From assembly GCA_963801255.1 (NCBI GenBank), contig CAWDEC010000005.1, positions 10,442-74,441 on the forward strand: a stretch of DNA of 64,000 nucleotides, written 5' to 3'. This document shows positions 26,340 to 34,925 of the stretch, in pieces. The notes below the pieces were generated by a model that made no database searches, was not told the DNA's origin, and was given only the letters and a program-made list of their open reading frames with translations. The first letter of the stretch is position 1. Every line of letters starts with the position of its first letter. This stretch comes from JAICXG01 sp963801255. Its GTDB lineage: Bacteria > Verrucomicrobiota > Verrucomicrobiia > Chthoniobacterales > UBA10450. The position numbers and the translations under genes were made by a program.

Positions 26340-28721
26340 ATGCAACACAAGGTCACGACCCAGATCGGGTCCAAAGAAATCACCATTGAAACCGGCAAAA
26401 TTGCCAAGCTCGCTGACGGCTCCGTTATCGTCAGTTGCGGCGAAACGATTGTTCTAACCAGCGCCGTTTCCGCCACCGCCGTAAAGCCAGGGCAGGACTT
26501 CTTCCCACTCACGGTCGATTACCGCGAAAAAGCGGCCGCGGTTGGCAAATTCCCCGGCGGCTACTTTAAGCGCGAAGGTCGGCCGACGGAAAAGGAAACA
26601 CTCACCGCGCGGATGACTGATCGTCCGCTCCGTCCGCTCTTTCCCTCAGGCTACTTTTACGACACGCAGATTATCTCGATTCTGCTCAGTGCGGATGGCG
26701 AAAACGATCCCGATATCCTCGCGATCAACGGCGCCTCTGCCGCGCTTTGCGTCTCCGACATTCCCTTCAGAGGACCGATCGGCGCGGTGCGCGTCGGTCG
26801 CGTGAACGGCGAATTTGTTGCCAATCCGACGCACAGCGAGCGGGTGCAGAGCGATCTCGATTTGGTTTATGTCGGCACCGAAAACGACATCATCATGATC
26901 GAAGGCGCGGCCAATGAGCTGCCCGAAGAGGACTTTGTGCGTTCGCTCGAATTCGCGCACAGCCACGCCCGGGAAATGATCCGGATTCAGAAAGAGCTGG
27001 CGACGCAGGTTGGCAAGCCAAAGCGCGAGATGCCGCTCATGAAGGTGAATCCAGAGATGCTCGAGATCGCCGATCGCGTGGCGGGCGATCGCATTGAAGC
27101 TGCCCTTTATACCGAGGGCAAAGTTGCGCGCAGCAAAGCGGTCGACGGACTGCGCGAGGAAGTGCGGAACGCCGTCCTGGAAAAATTTGCCGAGGCGGCA
27201 CCGTTCGACATCAACCAGGCTTTTGATTACGTCCAGAAGAAGTCGTTTCGCTCCAACATCCTCGACAAACAAAAGCGCGTTGACGGTCGCGGCTACGAGG
27301 ACTTGCGTCCGATCAGCTGCGAGGTCGGTGTTCTGCCGCGCGCACATGGTTCGGCGATCTTCCAGCGCGGCGAGACCCAGGCTTTGGCGCTCGCAACTTT
27401 GGCTCCGATCGAAGAAGCGCAAATGATCGACGCCTACGGTGGCGGCGAGCAGACGAAGCGCTTCCTTTTGCACTACAACTTTCCCCCTTTTAGCGTGGGC
27501 GAGACTGGCCGTTTTGGTGGCGCCAGCCGGCGCGAAATCGGTCATGGTGCGCTCGCCGAGCGTTCCGTCGAGCCGGTTGTGCCTAACGAGGATAGTTTTC
27601 GTTACGCCATCCGTATCACGAGCGAAGTGATGGAATCCAACGGCTCGACTTCGATGGCGAGCGTTTGTTCCGGCATGCTCGCACTTATGGACGCAGGTGT
27701 TCCGGTAAAGACGCCGGTTGCAGGCATTTCCGTAGGTCTTGTCACAGAGAACGATGAGACCGGAAACCTGAAGCGCTACAACCTGTTGACCGACATCATC
27801 GGCGCCGAAGATCACTTCGGTGACATGGACTTCAAACTTTGCGGAACGCGAACCGGCGTGACCGGTTTTCAGCTCGACCTGAAGTTACCCGGGGTCAGTC
27901 ACAAGATTTTGAGCGAAGCGATTGATCGCGCCCGCGAGGCGCGCGGTAAGATTCTCGACATCATGGCGAGTGTGCTCGCCGAGCCGCGGTCCGAGTTGAG
28001 CAAATACGCGCCGCGTATTGAGACGATCAAGATCAATCCGGAGAAGATCGGCGCCCTCATTGGACCGGGCGGCAAGACAATCAAGGGCATCGTGGCCGAG
28101 ACCGGCGCGGAAATTAATATCGAAGACGACGGGTCCGTGCACATCTACGCGACGAGTGGCGAATCGATGGCCCGCGCCAAGGAAATCATTGGCGGCATGA
28201 CCAAAGAAATCGAAATCGACGCGACCTACCACGGTCGTGTCGTCTCGATCAAAGAATTCGGCGCCTTTGTCGAAGTTTTCCCAGGGAAAGACGGCCTCGT
28301 TCACATCTCTGAGCTGGCCGACTTCCGCGTCCGTCGGGTGGAGGACGTGGCCAAGGTTGGGGAGATGATTTGGGTGAAATGCATCGGGATCGACGACAAA
28401 GGCCGGGTGAAACTTTCACGAAAAGCAGCGTTGAAAGAACGCGGCGAAGTAGAGACGGGCGCGCCAATGGGCGATGTTGAAAATCAAGAACATGGCGAGC
28501 GAGTAAGCGAATATCGGTCTAGCGAAGGCGGTAGCGGCGGCGAGCGGCGTGACCGAGGCGACCGTCGTGGCGGTCGTGGGAGAGGTAGTCGTGGCAGAGA
28601 CCACGATCATCAGCGTCGGCCTGAGGATACGCGCTCGAGCGCTCCCGCCAGCACCGGCGACCAACCGCCACCCTCGCATTCTCCAGAACCGCATCCCGAC
28701 GATTACGAGCCCTCGCGCTAA
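26340..28721 (+). CDS. pnp: Polyribonucleotide nucleotidyltransferase (PNPase) with an RG-rich tail
   Basis: This 793-residue enzyme has two RNase PH domains (about residues 10-230 and 310-540; motifs FPLTVDYREKAAAVGKFPGG, FLLHYNFPPFSVGE, GAEDHFGDMDFKLCGT). A KH domain (INPEKIGALIGPGGKTIKGI) and an S1 domain (ATYHGRVVSIKEFGAFVEVF) follow. It degrades RNA phosphorolytically from the 3' end. The tail after the S1 domain adds about 80 residues rich in Arg, Gly and Asp/His (DRGDRRGGRGRGSRGRD), making it longer than the 711-residue E. coli enzyme. One motif copy (27581) is read as Val-Pro-Asn-Glu. Confidence 0.97.
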   Translation: MQHKVTTQIGSKEITIETGKIAKLADGSVIVSCGETIVLTSAVSATAVKPGQDFFPLTVDYREKAAAVGKFPGGYFKREGRPTEKETLTARMTDRPLRPLFPSGYFYDTQIISILLSADGENDPDILAINGASAALCVSDIPFRGPIGAVRVGRVNGEFVANPTHSERVQSDLDLVYVGTENDIIMIEGAANELPEEDFVRSLEFAHSHAREMIRIQKELATQVGKPKREMPLMKVNPEMLEIADRVAGDRIEAALYTEGKVARSKAVDGLREEVRNAVLEKFAEAAPFDINQAFDYVQKKSFRSNILDKQKRVDGRGYEDLRPISCEVGVLPRAHGSAIFQRGETQALALATLAPIEEAQMIDAYGGGEQTKRFLLHYNFPPFSVGETGRFGGASRREIGHGALAERSVEPVVPNEDSFRYAIRITSEVMESNGSTSMASVCSGMLALMDAGVPVKTPVAGISVGLVTENDETGNLKRYNLLTDIIGAEDHFGDMDFKLCGTRTGVTGFQLDLKLPGVSHKILSEAIDRAREARGKILDIMASVLAEPRSELSKYAPRIETIKINPEKIGALIGPGGKTIKGIVAETGAEINIEDDGSVHIYATSGESMARAKEIIGGMTKEIEIDATYHGRVVSIKEFGAFVEVFPGKDGLVHISELADFRVRRVEDVAKVGEMIWVKCIGIDDKGRVKLSRKAALKERGEVETGAPMGDVENQEHGERVSEYRSSEGGSGGERRDRGDRRGGRGRGSRGRDHDHQRRPEDTRSSAPASTGDQPPPSHSPEPHPDDYEPSR

Positions 28722-28752
28722 GATTCTTGTCGAGCACGAGTAGATTGTAGTC

Positions 28753-28788
28753 AGAACGATTCCCGGCCGGCCGGCGGGCCGTTCTTTC
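28753..28788 (+). terminator. GC-rich hairpin with short T-run after pnp
   Basis: AGAACG (28753-28758) pairs with CGTTCT (28780-28785), enclosing a very GC-rich, partly self-complementary stretch (CCCGGCCGGCCGGCGGG) and followed by only three Ts. It lies 32 bp past the pnp stop. The short T-run and internal asymmetry make it a weak intrinsic terminator candidate. Confidence 0.4.
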
Positions 28789-28895
28789 ATGGCAAACGTG
28801 TCCGGCGGTTGGAAGAACTGCAGGCGCCTAACGATCTATTTTTTACTCGCGCCGACTGAAGACTTGCCGGATGGAAAAGCGTGTCGGGAAGATCG

Positions 28896-29792
28896 ATGAA
28901 TCGCCTTCTGCTGATCGCGTTTCTCGTCTTCGCGACTTCTTCGGCCCGAGCAACACGGCTGGAGATCGGCGGCGGCAAGATTGACGTCAATTTCTCGCCC
29001 GGAGCTTCCGCCGATTTTGAGGCCCGGGTTATTTCCTGGGTCAAGAGTGCGGCGGAGGCGGTGACGAAATACTTCGGTCGCTACCCGGTTTCGCGCGTCG
29101 TGGTGAATGTTGATCTCGACGAGGGCGATCGCGTCAATTCGGGGAGAACCTTCGGTAATAGCGAAGGCGGCGTCATCACCATTCGCGTTGGCCGCGCTAC
29201 CAGCGCCGCGCGCCTTTATTCCGACTGGATGCTGACGCATGAAATGGTCCACCTCGCGTTCCCGAGTGTAGCCGAGGAGCATCACTGGGCTGAGGAAGGT
29301 TTGGCGACGTATGTCGAACCAATCGCGCGCGTTATGATCGGCAACCTGCGGGCCGAACAAGTTTGGTCTGATCTGCTGCGCGATCTTCCCCAGGGGTTGC
29401 CTAACGATGGTGATCGCGGGCTCGATTTCACTCCCACCTGGGGACGCACTTATTGGGGCGGCGCGCTCTTTTATTTTCTGGCTGATATCGAGATTCATCA
29501 ACGCACGGCGAACGCGAAAGGTTTGCGCGATGCGTTGCGCGGTATTCTCGAGGCCGGCGGTTCCATCTCAGACGACTGGGAATTGGAGCGCGCGTTCCGC
29601 GTCGGAGATGCGGCGACAAAGACGACGGTTTTACAGGATCTCTACGCGCAAATGCGGGCCGCGCCGCATCCGGTCAATCTCGATGAGCTTTGGCGGAAAC
29701 TTGGGGTGAAACGGAATGGCAGCACGGTCGTTTTGCAAAAGGAAGCGCCGCTGGCTGCGGTGCGTCGGGCGATGATTCCCGAGACGGAATAA
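28896..29792 (+). CDS. Exported gluzincin-type metallopeptidase (peptidase MA-like)
   Basis: ATG 28896 (MNRLLLIAFLVFATSSARA) gives a standard signal peptide; the frame also opens at GTG 28881. The mature protein carries SDWMLTHEMVHLAF, an HEXXH zinc site, then WAEEGLATYVEPIARV, whose Glu would be the third ligand. This is the arrangement of peptidase MA-like/M1-type gluzincins. TWGRTYWGGALFYFLADIEI follows, also typical. The substrate is unknown. Motif copies lie upstream at 28826 (intergenic) and inside at 29399. Confidence 0.8.
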   Translation: MNRLLLIAFLVFATSSARATRLEIGGGKIDVNFSPGASADFEARVISWVKSAAEAVTKYFGRYPVSRVVVNVDLDEGDRVNSGRTFGNSEGGVITIRVGRATSAARLYSDWMLTHEMVHLAFPSVAEEHHWAEEGLATYVEPIARVMIGNLRAEQVWSDLLRDLPQGLPNDGDRGLDFTPTWGRTYWGGALFYFLADIEIHQRTANAKGLRDALRGILEAGGSISDDWELERAFRVGDAATKTTVLQDLYAQMRAAPHPVNLDELWRKLGVKRNGSTVVLQKEAPLAAVRRAMIPETE

Positions 29793-29822
29793 AGTGCGCT
29801 GCCGGAAGCGGATGATTGTTCG

Positions 29823-31055
29823 TTAGGCGCGCTTTCTCAAATCAGGCAAAAAGGCCGTTAGCAGTCCGATGAGCGGAAGGAAAGAGCAGACTTGGAAGAC
29901 GTATTCAATGCTTGTGTAGTCGGCCAGTTTCCCCAGAACCGCGGACCCGATGCCGGCGATTCCAAAAGCGAGCCCGAAGAACAATCCCGCGATGAGCCCA
30001 AGTTTGCCCGGCACCAGTTCCTGCGCGTAAACCAGAATGGCGGAGAAGGCGGAAGCGAGGATAACTCCGATGATCACCGTGAGCGTCCCGGTCCAGAAAA
30101 GATTGGCGTGCGGGAGCGCAATCGTGAAAGGCGCGACGCCAAGGATTGAAACCCAAATGACCAGTTTGCGTCCGTAACGATCGCCGATCGGGCCGCCGAG
30201 AATTGTGCCGAGCGCGACGGCGAAAAGGAAAAGGAATAAGTGAAACTGCGCACCCTGAACTGAAAGATGGAACTTCGATATCAGGTAAAAAGTGTAGTAG
30301 TTCGTTAGGCTGGCGAGATAGAAGTACTTGGAGAAAATCAGCAATCCGAGAATGACGAGCGCGAACCAAACTTGGCCACCGAGCGGTTTCGTCGGTGTGG
30401 CGGGATTCTCTTGCCGGCGCCTGACTTCCGCGAGGTGTTGACCGTACCAACGGCCGACCCAGCTGAGTATGCCAATGCCGAGAAGCGCAATCAGCGTGAA
30501 CCAGATGACGCTTCGCTGACCGTCCGGGACAACGATGAGCGCGGCAAGAAGCGGGCCTAACGAACTCCCGGCGTTCCCACCGACTTGGAACAGCGATTGC
30601 GCAAAACCCGTCCGCCCGCCTGAGGCGAGATAGGCGACGCGGGAAGATTCCGGATGGAAAACCGAAGAACCCATTCCGACGAGGGCGGCGGCGCCGACTA
30701 CCATTCCGTAGTGCGTGGCGCGCGAGAGGAGGATTAGGCCCGCCAAGGTCAGTCCCATTCCCCAGGCGAGCGAGTAGGGTTGCGGGCGTCGATCGGTGAA
30801 GAGGCCGACAAAGGGTTGCAGGATCGAGGCTGTCATCTGGAACGCGAGCGTGATCAGGCCTACCTGCACAAAGCTGAGGTTGAAGCTGGTCTTGAGAAGA
30901 GGATAAATCGCCGGAATGAGCGATTGAATGGTGTCGTTGAGCAGGTGGGAAAAACTGATCGCGAAAAGAACGACGAGCACGGTTGATTTCGCGCCCACCT
31001 TCTCGGGGTGCGATTCGCTTTGGGTGAGATGTGTTTCGGTGATGCTCGAGCCCAT
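29823..31055 (-). CDS. MFS transporter, fosmidomycin-resistance (Fsr) type
   Basis: This is a twelve-segment MFS protein of about 410 residues from ATG 31055; the frame is open to 31094. ISFSHLLNDTIQSLIPAIYP in TM1, LQPFVGLFTDRRPQPYSL in the loop after TM2, and VGMGSSVFHPESSRVAYLA are characteristic of the Fsr subfamily of drug exporters. The natural substrate is uncertain. Its C-terminus is Arg-Lys-Arg-Ala and the stop codon TAA lies inside a motif copy (29820-29828). Two further copies at 30302 and 30555 are coding. Confidence 0.87.
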   Translation of the reverse strand: MGSSITETHLTQSESHPEKVGAKSTVLVVLFAISFSHLLNDTIQSLIPAIYPLLKTSFNLSFVQVGLITLAFQMTASILQPFVGLFTDRRPQPYSLAWGMGLTLAGLILLSRATHYGMVVGAAALVGMGSSVFHPESSRVAYLASGGRTGFAQSLFQVGGNAGSSLGPLLAALIVVPDGQRSVIWFTLIALLGIGILSWVGRWYGQHLAEVRRRQENPATPTKPLGGQVWFALVILGLLIFSKYFYLASLTNYYTFYLISKFHLSVQGAQFHLFLFLFAVALGTILGGPIGDRYGRKLVIWVSILGVAPFTIALPHANLFWTGTLTVIIGVILASAFSAILVYAQELVPGKLGLIAGLFFGLAFGIAGIGSAVLGKLADYTSIEYVFQVCSFLPLIGLLTAFLPDLRKRA

Positions 31056-31175
31056 GTGCGGCGGAAAGCTAGTCAGCCGCCGCGCGAGTGCCAATCGCAG
31101 GTCTCGTTTTGACCTCGTGCTCGAGCGTTTTATTTAGGCTGCGACAAATCGGACCCGGCAAAAGGCAGGAGGCTG

Positions 31176-31580
31176 ATGACAGTTGCGGCCTCTAATGCCA
31201 TTTTGGGCGCGATGCGAGCGCGCCTGACGAAGGACTTCAATTTCGAATCCGCCCAGACGCTGCCTTCCGCGCCCGAGGGGCACAAGTGTCGCCGGATGCA
31301 CGGGCACAGCTTCAAAGTGGAAATTTCAGTCGAAGGTGAGGTCGATCCGTCAAGCGGGTGGGTTTACGATCACGCTGAGATCAGCGGAGCAATGAAACCG
31401 CTCGTGACGCAACTCGATCATGCTTACCTGAATGAAGTTCCAGGTTTGGAAAATCCGACGATTGAAAACATGGCCGCTTGGTTTTGGGAAAAGCTGGCGC
31501 CACAACTCCCGGGTCTTTGCGAAATCGCCATCCACGAAACGCCCACGGCACGCTGTCTTTATTTCGGGCCACCTCGTTAG
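31176..31580 (+). CDS. queD: 6-carboxytetrahydropterin synthase / PTPS family (QueD)
   Basis: This 134-residue protein has ARLTKDFNFESAQTL, CRRMHGHSFKVEI with the Cys and His-Gly-His zinc and catalytic set, GWVYDHAEI, LDHAYLNEV and NPTIENMAAWFW. This is the PTPS/QueD fold, which makes 6-carboxytetrahydropterin for queuosine. A strong AGGAGG (31167-31172) three bases before ATG 31176 supports this start over the internal Met at 31212. The TAG stop lies inside a motif copy (31574-31582). No other queuosine genes are in the window. Confidence 0.92.
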   Translation: MTVAASNAILGAMRARLTKDFNFESAQTLPSAPEGHKCRRMHGHSFKVEISVEGEVDPSSGWVYDHAEISGAMKPLVTQLDHAYLNEVPGLENPTIENMAAWFWEKLAPQLPGLCEIAIHETPTARCLYFGPPR

Positions 31581-31613
31581 GCAAAGGTTTTGCAGCGCGA
31601 AAGCTCGCCCGTC

Positions 31614-32246
31614 TCAGTCTGACTTCCTTTCGACTCGCCCGAGGAAGTCGTCGAATAACTCACCATATATCGTTCCGCGCTCGGGATGATATTGGACTGC
31701 GAGCCCAAAGGGACAATCGCGGAGGCGCATTTGTTCGATCACGTCGTCCGTTGCGCACCAAGCCTCGACGACGCAGCCGTCTCCGAGTCGGTCAATCGCC
31801 TGATGATGTGAACTATTGACCTTCGCGAAGCGATGGGAAGCCGAGCGATCGTTGCGCAGCGGCTGCACGTCGCTCTCTCTTTGCTCAGGAAGATTATGCC
31901 CGGAAATGTCGAGCCGCAGCGTGCCCCCGAGGGCGACGTTAAGCAGCTGCATGCCTTTACAAATTCCGAAGATCGGCAGGCCGCGCTCGAGCGCGATTTT
32001 CACTGCCGCAAATTCCCATTTGTCGCGCCGCAGGTTTGGCTTCTCCAGGATAGATGGGTCCGGCACCGGTTGATGAAGATACCGATGGCCGATATCAGCG
32101 CCGCCTGTGAGAAGGAGCGCGTCCATTCGGTTAGGGTCTACCTGGCGACGCGCTGCGTTTTGCACTTTGATCGCTGGATAGTCCCGAAAAAAAGGGCGAA
32201 ACCATGGCTCGTCGCGGCGGCGAATCCAGGTGACGAGGTTAGGCAT
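31614..32246 (-). CDS. Class I glutamine amidotransferase-like hydrolase (peptidase C26, PuuD-like)
   Basis: This 210-residue protein has the C26 triad context: DALLLTGGADIGHRYLHQP, nucleophile Cys in FGICKGMQLLNVALGGTL, SSHHQAIDRLGDG and catalytic His in AVQYHPERG. PuuD-type enzymes hydrolyse gamma-glutamyl bonds, such as gamma-glutamyl-GABA. The protein is a little shorter than PuuD (about 250 residues) at the N-terminus. No putrescine genes are nearby, so the substrate is open. It is convergent with queD. Confidence 0.85.
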   Translation of the reverse strand: MPNLVTWIRRRDEPWFRPFFRDYPAIKVQNAARRQVDPNRMDALLLTGGADIGHRYLHQPVPDPSILEKPNLRRDKWEFAAVKIALERGLPIFGICKGMQLLNVALGGTLRLDISGHNLPEQRESDVQPLRNDRSASHRFAKVNSSHHQAIDRLGDGCVVEAWCATDDVIEQMRLRDCPFGLAVQYHPERGTIYGELFDDFLGRVERKSD

Positions 32247-32363
32247 CGGCGAACTTGCACTTTGACCTGGCCATGTAAAGCGGGCTCATCGTGCTGCACT
32301 TTGTGATTGACGTGCGCGTGACGGAAGGAGTTTCTAAGGGGCAAACCAAAACAAGGAGTTCCT

Positions 32364-32516
32364 ATGGCAGGCAAGGCAAAGAAAACCGTTCGCAAACAAA
32401 CGTCCGGCATGCGCGATCTGAGCACGCGAAAAGATCCCCGCGGCGGCGCGCAAAAGAAGGAAGGTCTGACTGGTCGCGGCGGCACAAACCTCTCCAGCAA
32501 GCGCGGACTGACCTAA
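32364..32516 (+). CDS. 50-residue basic protein with a DL-K-RGG motif
   Basis: ATG 32364 is preceded by AGGAG (32354-32358) at a 5-base spacing, a good ribosome site. The product begins MAGKAKKTVRKQ, contains MRDLSTRKDPRGGAQKK in the middle and ends SSKRGLT; it has many Lys/Arg and no hydrophobic segment. The middle resembles the short Asp-Leu-x-x-x-Lys-Asp-x-Arg/Lys-Gly-Gly motif of many uncharacterised small bacterial proteins. The codon pattern and SD sequence support translation. I do not know its function. A motif copy follows its stop at 32521. Confidence 0.6.
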   Translation: MAGKAKKTVRKQTSGMRDLSTRKDPRGGAQKKEGLTGRGGTNLSSKRGLT

Positions 32517-32643
32517 AGACGCCTAACGAAAACGAAGGGAATCGCTGGGGCCCGGTAATTCCAGCGTGCAAACTCGTCGTTGATCGATTGCAAGGTCGGT
32601 GTGCCGACGTGCGCGGCGCGCACTTCCCGGTATCGTGCCTTGC

Positions 32644-33594
32644 ATGCAGGTCACGGATGTAGCTGTACCCGCCCTTAAGACGAGCGATCTGACTCATCGC
32701 TATGGTGAACGCGTTGCCCTTGATCGCGTTTCCCTCCAGGTCATGTCGCGCGAGATTTTTGGTCTTCTCGGGCCGAATGGTGGCGGCAAGACCACGCTTT
32801 TTCGCATTCTCTCTACACTCGTTAGGCCAACAAGCGGCTCGGCCTCAATTCTTGGACTCGATTTGTTGCGCGACACCGGTGCGCTGCGTTCTCGGCTTGG
32901 AGTTGTCTTTCAGGCGCCCAGTCTCGACAAGAAGTTGAAAGTCCACGAAAACCTTAGGCACCAGGGTCGTCTCTACGGCATGGCTGGCGCGGCGTTACGC
33001 GAGCGAATCGAACATCTCCTCCTCGAGTTCAACCTGCGCGATCGCCGCAACGATCTTGTCGAAACGCTCTCCGGCGGTTTGCAGCGCAGGGTCGAAATCG
33101 CAAAAAGCCTCCTCCATTCCCCTGAACTGCTCCTGCTCGACGAACCTTCCACCGGACTCGATCCCGGTGCGCGGATCGATCTATGGCAAACTCTCTATCG
33201 TCTGCGCGATCAACAAGCCGTAAGCATTCTTCTCACGACTCACCTCATGGAGGAAGCCGAGCGCTGCGACCGGGTGGCAATCATCGATCAGGGCAGGATC
33301 GTGGCCTCGGGCGCGCCCGAGCAACTGCGAGCGGAAATTGGCGGCGACATAGTCAGCGCGCGTTCCCGGGATGCGACATCGTTAGGAGAAAGAATCGCGC
33401 GTTCGTTTGGTGTGAAAGTCAATGTCCTGAACGATGAAGTGCGGATCGAGCAACCGGAAGGCTCGGCTTTTATAACCCGTCTCGTAGAAGCGTTTCCCGG
33501 CGAGATCGATTCGGTCACCTTTGCCAAGCCAACTTTGGAAGATGTCTTCATCGCCAGGACCGGACGACGACTAAGCGAAGGGGACAAAGCGTAG
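32644..33594 (+). CDS. ABC transporter ATP-binding protein, no permease nearby
   Basis: ATG 32644 (MQVTDVAVPAL) gives 316 residues. ATPase motifs are complete: Walker A LGPNGGGKTTLFR, Q-loop VVFQAPSLDKKL, signature LSGGLQRRVEIAKSL, Walker B LLLLDEPSTGLDP and H-loop LTTHLMEEAERCD. The C-terminal extension (FAKPTLEDVFIARTGRRL) is typical of DrrA/ABC-2-type export ATPases. Those are normally followed by a membrane permease gene, but here the next gene is an oppositely oriented MFS protein. Motif copy at 32819 is read as Val-Arg. Confidence 0.9.
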   Translation: MQVTDVAVPALKTSDLTHRYGERVALDRVSLQVMSREIFGLLGPNGGGKTTLFRILSTLVRPTSGSASILGLDLLRDTGALRSRLGVVFQAPSLDKKLKVHENLRHQGRLYGMAGAALRERIEHLLLEFNLRDRRNDLVETLSGGLQRRVEIAKSLLHSPELLLLDEPSTGLDPGARIDLWQTLYRLRDQQAVSILLTTHLMEEAERCDRVAIIDQGRIVASGAPEQLRAEIGGDIVSARSRDATSLGERIARSFGVKVNVLNDEVRIEQPEGSAFITRLVEAFPGEIDSVTFAKPTLEDVFIARTGRRLSEGDKA

Positions 33595-33604
33595 CCGAAG
33601 GTCG

Positions 33605-34885
33605 TTACTCAGCCTGCGCTTTCGCGAGCACCACCTGTTTTCTGCCTAACCAGATGCTCAGTGCGCACCAGCCAATCGCGACAGGAATGGCAACGAAACT
33701 GATGCTCGAAAGCCCCAACCCAAGCGCATGCAGACCGCCATAGGACCACGCACCGATCTGATCTCCGGTTCGATATCCCAGGGTGTCAGTTACCCCCTTC
33801 ACCTTATACTTATCTTCCCGGTGCAGGACGGTGAAGAGAATCTCCCGCGAAGGACGCAGTAACGCGTATGCAGTCGCGCGACGTGCCACTTGAAAAACAG
33901 CCAATAAGGCCAGGCTCGGCGCAATGCCCATCGCGGCGAAACCAACCGTGCTCAAGAGTGGCATCGCGACCAGCGTGACCCCGACGCCAAACCATTTGAG
34001 AAGTCGGCCGGTGAAAAAGATTTGGATCATGACCGTGATGCTGTTGACCCAGATTTCGAGATTGGCCAGAAAGACGGTCCGTTCTGCACTGCTTTTCAGG
34101 GCTTCGCGCGCAAGATCAGATTGTTGAAAATAGGCCCACGTGGAAGTGATCGTGTAGAGGAGCATCGAGCCAGCCAATCCCAAAAGGTAAGGCGAGCGGC
34201 CAATGTGAGTGATGCCCGACCACACGGACCCGCCGATCGGTTCCTCTTGTGTCCGAGCCGTCTCCTTGTGAGTCGCAAAGCTGCTCGGAAAGAACCGCAC
34301 CAGAGAACCGGCGATGGCGAACATGATGGCGGACACCGCGAGCAGATTTGCCGGTCCAATCTCACCTACATAGTGCTTCGTTAGGTAGGCTCCAAGAATC
34401 GCGCCAAGTGATCCGCCGACGGCTATAAAGCCATAGAGGCGCTTACCTTGTTCGACCGTAAACAGGTCGGTCATGAAGGCCCAAAAGATCGCGGTATTAA
34501 AAAGATTGAAGACACTGACCCAGACGTAGAGGGCCCGGCCAATCCAGACTTGTTCTTCAGGGGGAGAACTGCGCATCAGGAAAAAGAAGAGCGCGAGATT
34601 GAAAATGAAAAATCCGTAGGCCAGAGGGATAAATTTTCGGCGCGACATGCGGGCCACAATTGCGGCAAAGAGGACATTGGCGACCAACATTGCCGCCAGC
34701 GTGGCGGTAAACATCCAGGGCAATGTTTCCAGCCGGTTGCTGGCCGCGATGCTGTCCCGAATCGGACGCATGATGTAGTAGCCGGTCAGAATCAAAAAAT
34801 GAAAAGCGAACCCGAGCCAAAGGGCTCGCAGTTCGTTAGGCCGCACATCCACCATTTTGCGGAAGAGCGGAAGCGCGCGATTCAT
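33605..34885 (-). CDS. MFS-fold membrane protein (AAA/NTP-exchanger-like)
   Basis: This 426-residue protein has about twelve membrane segments. FLILTGYYIMRPIRDSIA near the N-terminus, VSVFNLFNTAIFWAFMTDLF, and KRLYGFIAVGGSLGAILGAY resemble a large bacterial group distantly related to ATP/ADP translocases and annotated as MFS proteins. Transport of nucleotides is not established for these. It is convergent with the ABC ATPase, 10 bp apart. Motif copies are at 34378 (eight of nine bases) and 34833 (Arg-Pro-Asn-Glu). Confidence 0.8.
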   Translation of the reverse strand: MNRALPLFRKMVDVRPNELRALWLGFAFHFLILTGYYIMRPIRDSIAASNRLETLPWMFTATLAAMLVANVLFAAIVARMSRRKFIPLAYGFFIFNLALFFFLMRSSPPEEQVWIGRALYVWVSVFNLFNTAIFWAFMTDLFTVEQGKRLYGFIAVGGSLGAILGAYLTKHYVGEIGPANLLAVSAIMFAIAGSLVRFFPSSFATHKETARTQEEPIGGSVWSGITHIGRSPYLLGLAGSMLLYTITSTWAYFQQSDLAREALKSSAERTVFLANLEIWVNSITVMIQIFFTGRLLKWFGVGVTLVAMPLLSTVGFAAMGIAPSLALLAVFQVARRATAYALLRPSREILFTVLHREDKYKVKGVTDTLGYRTGDQIGAWSYGGLHALGLGLSSISFVAIPVAIGWCALSIWLGRKQVVLAKAQAE

Positions 34886-34925
34886 GGTTAGAAGGTCCGG
34901 CTTCTTGGCTAACTGAGCCGGAAGG

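Noticed and set aside
26646..27815. 389-residue ORF antisense to pnp
   Set aside because: Shadow frame; no domain or start signal, and pnp is certain.
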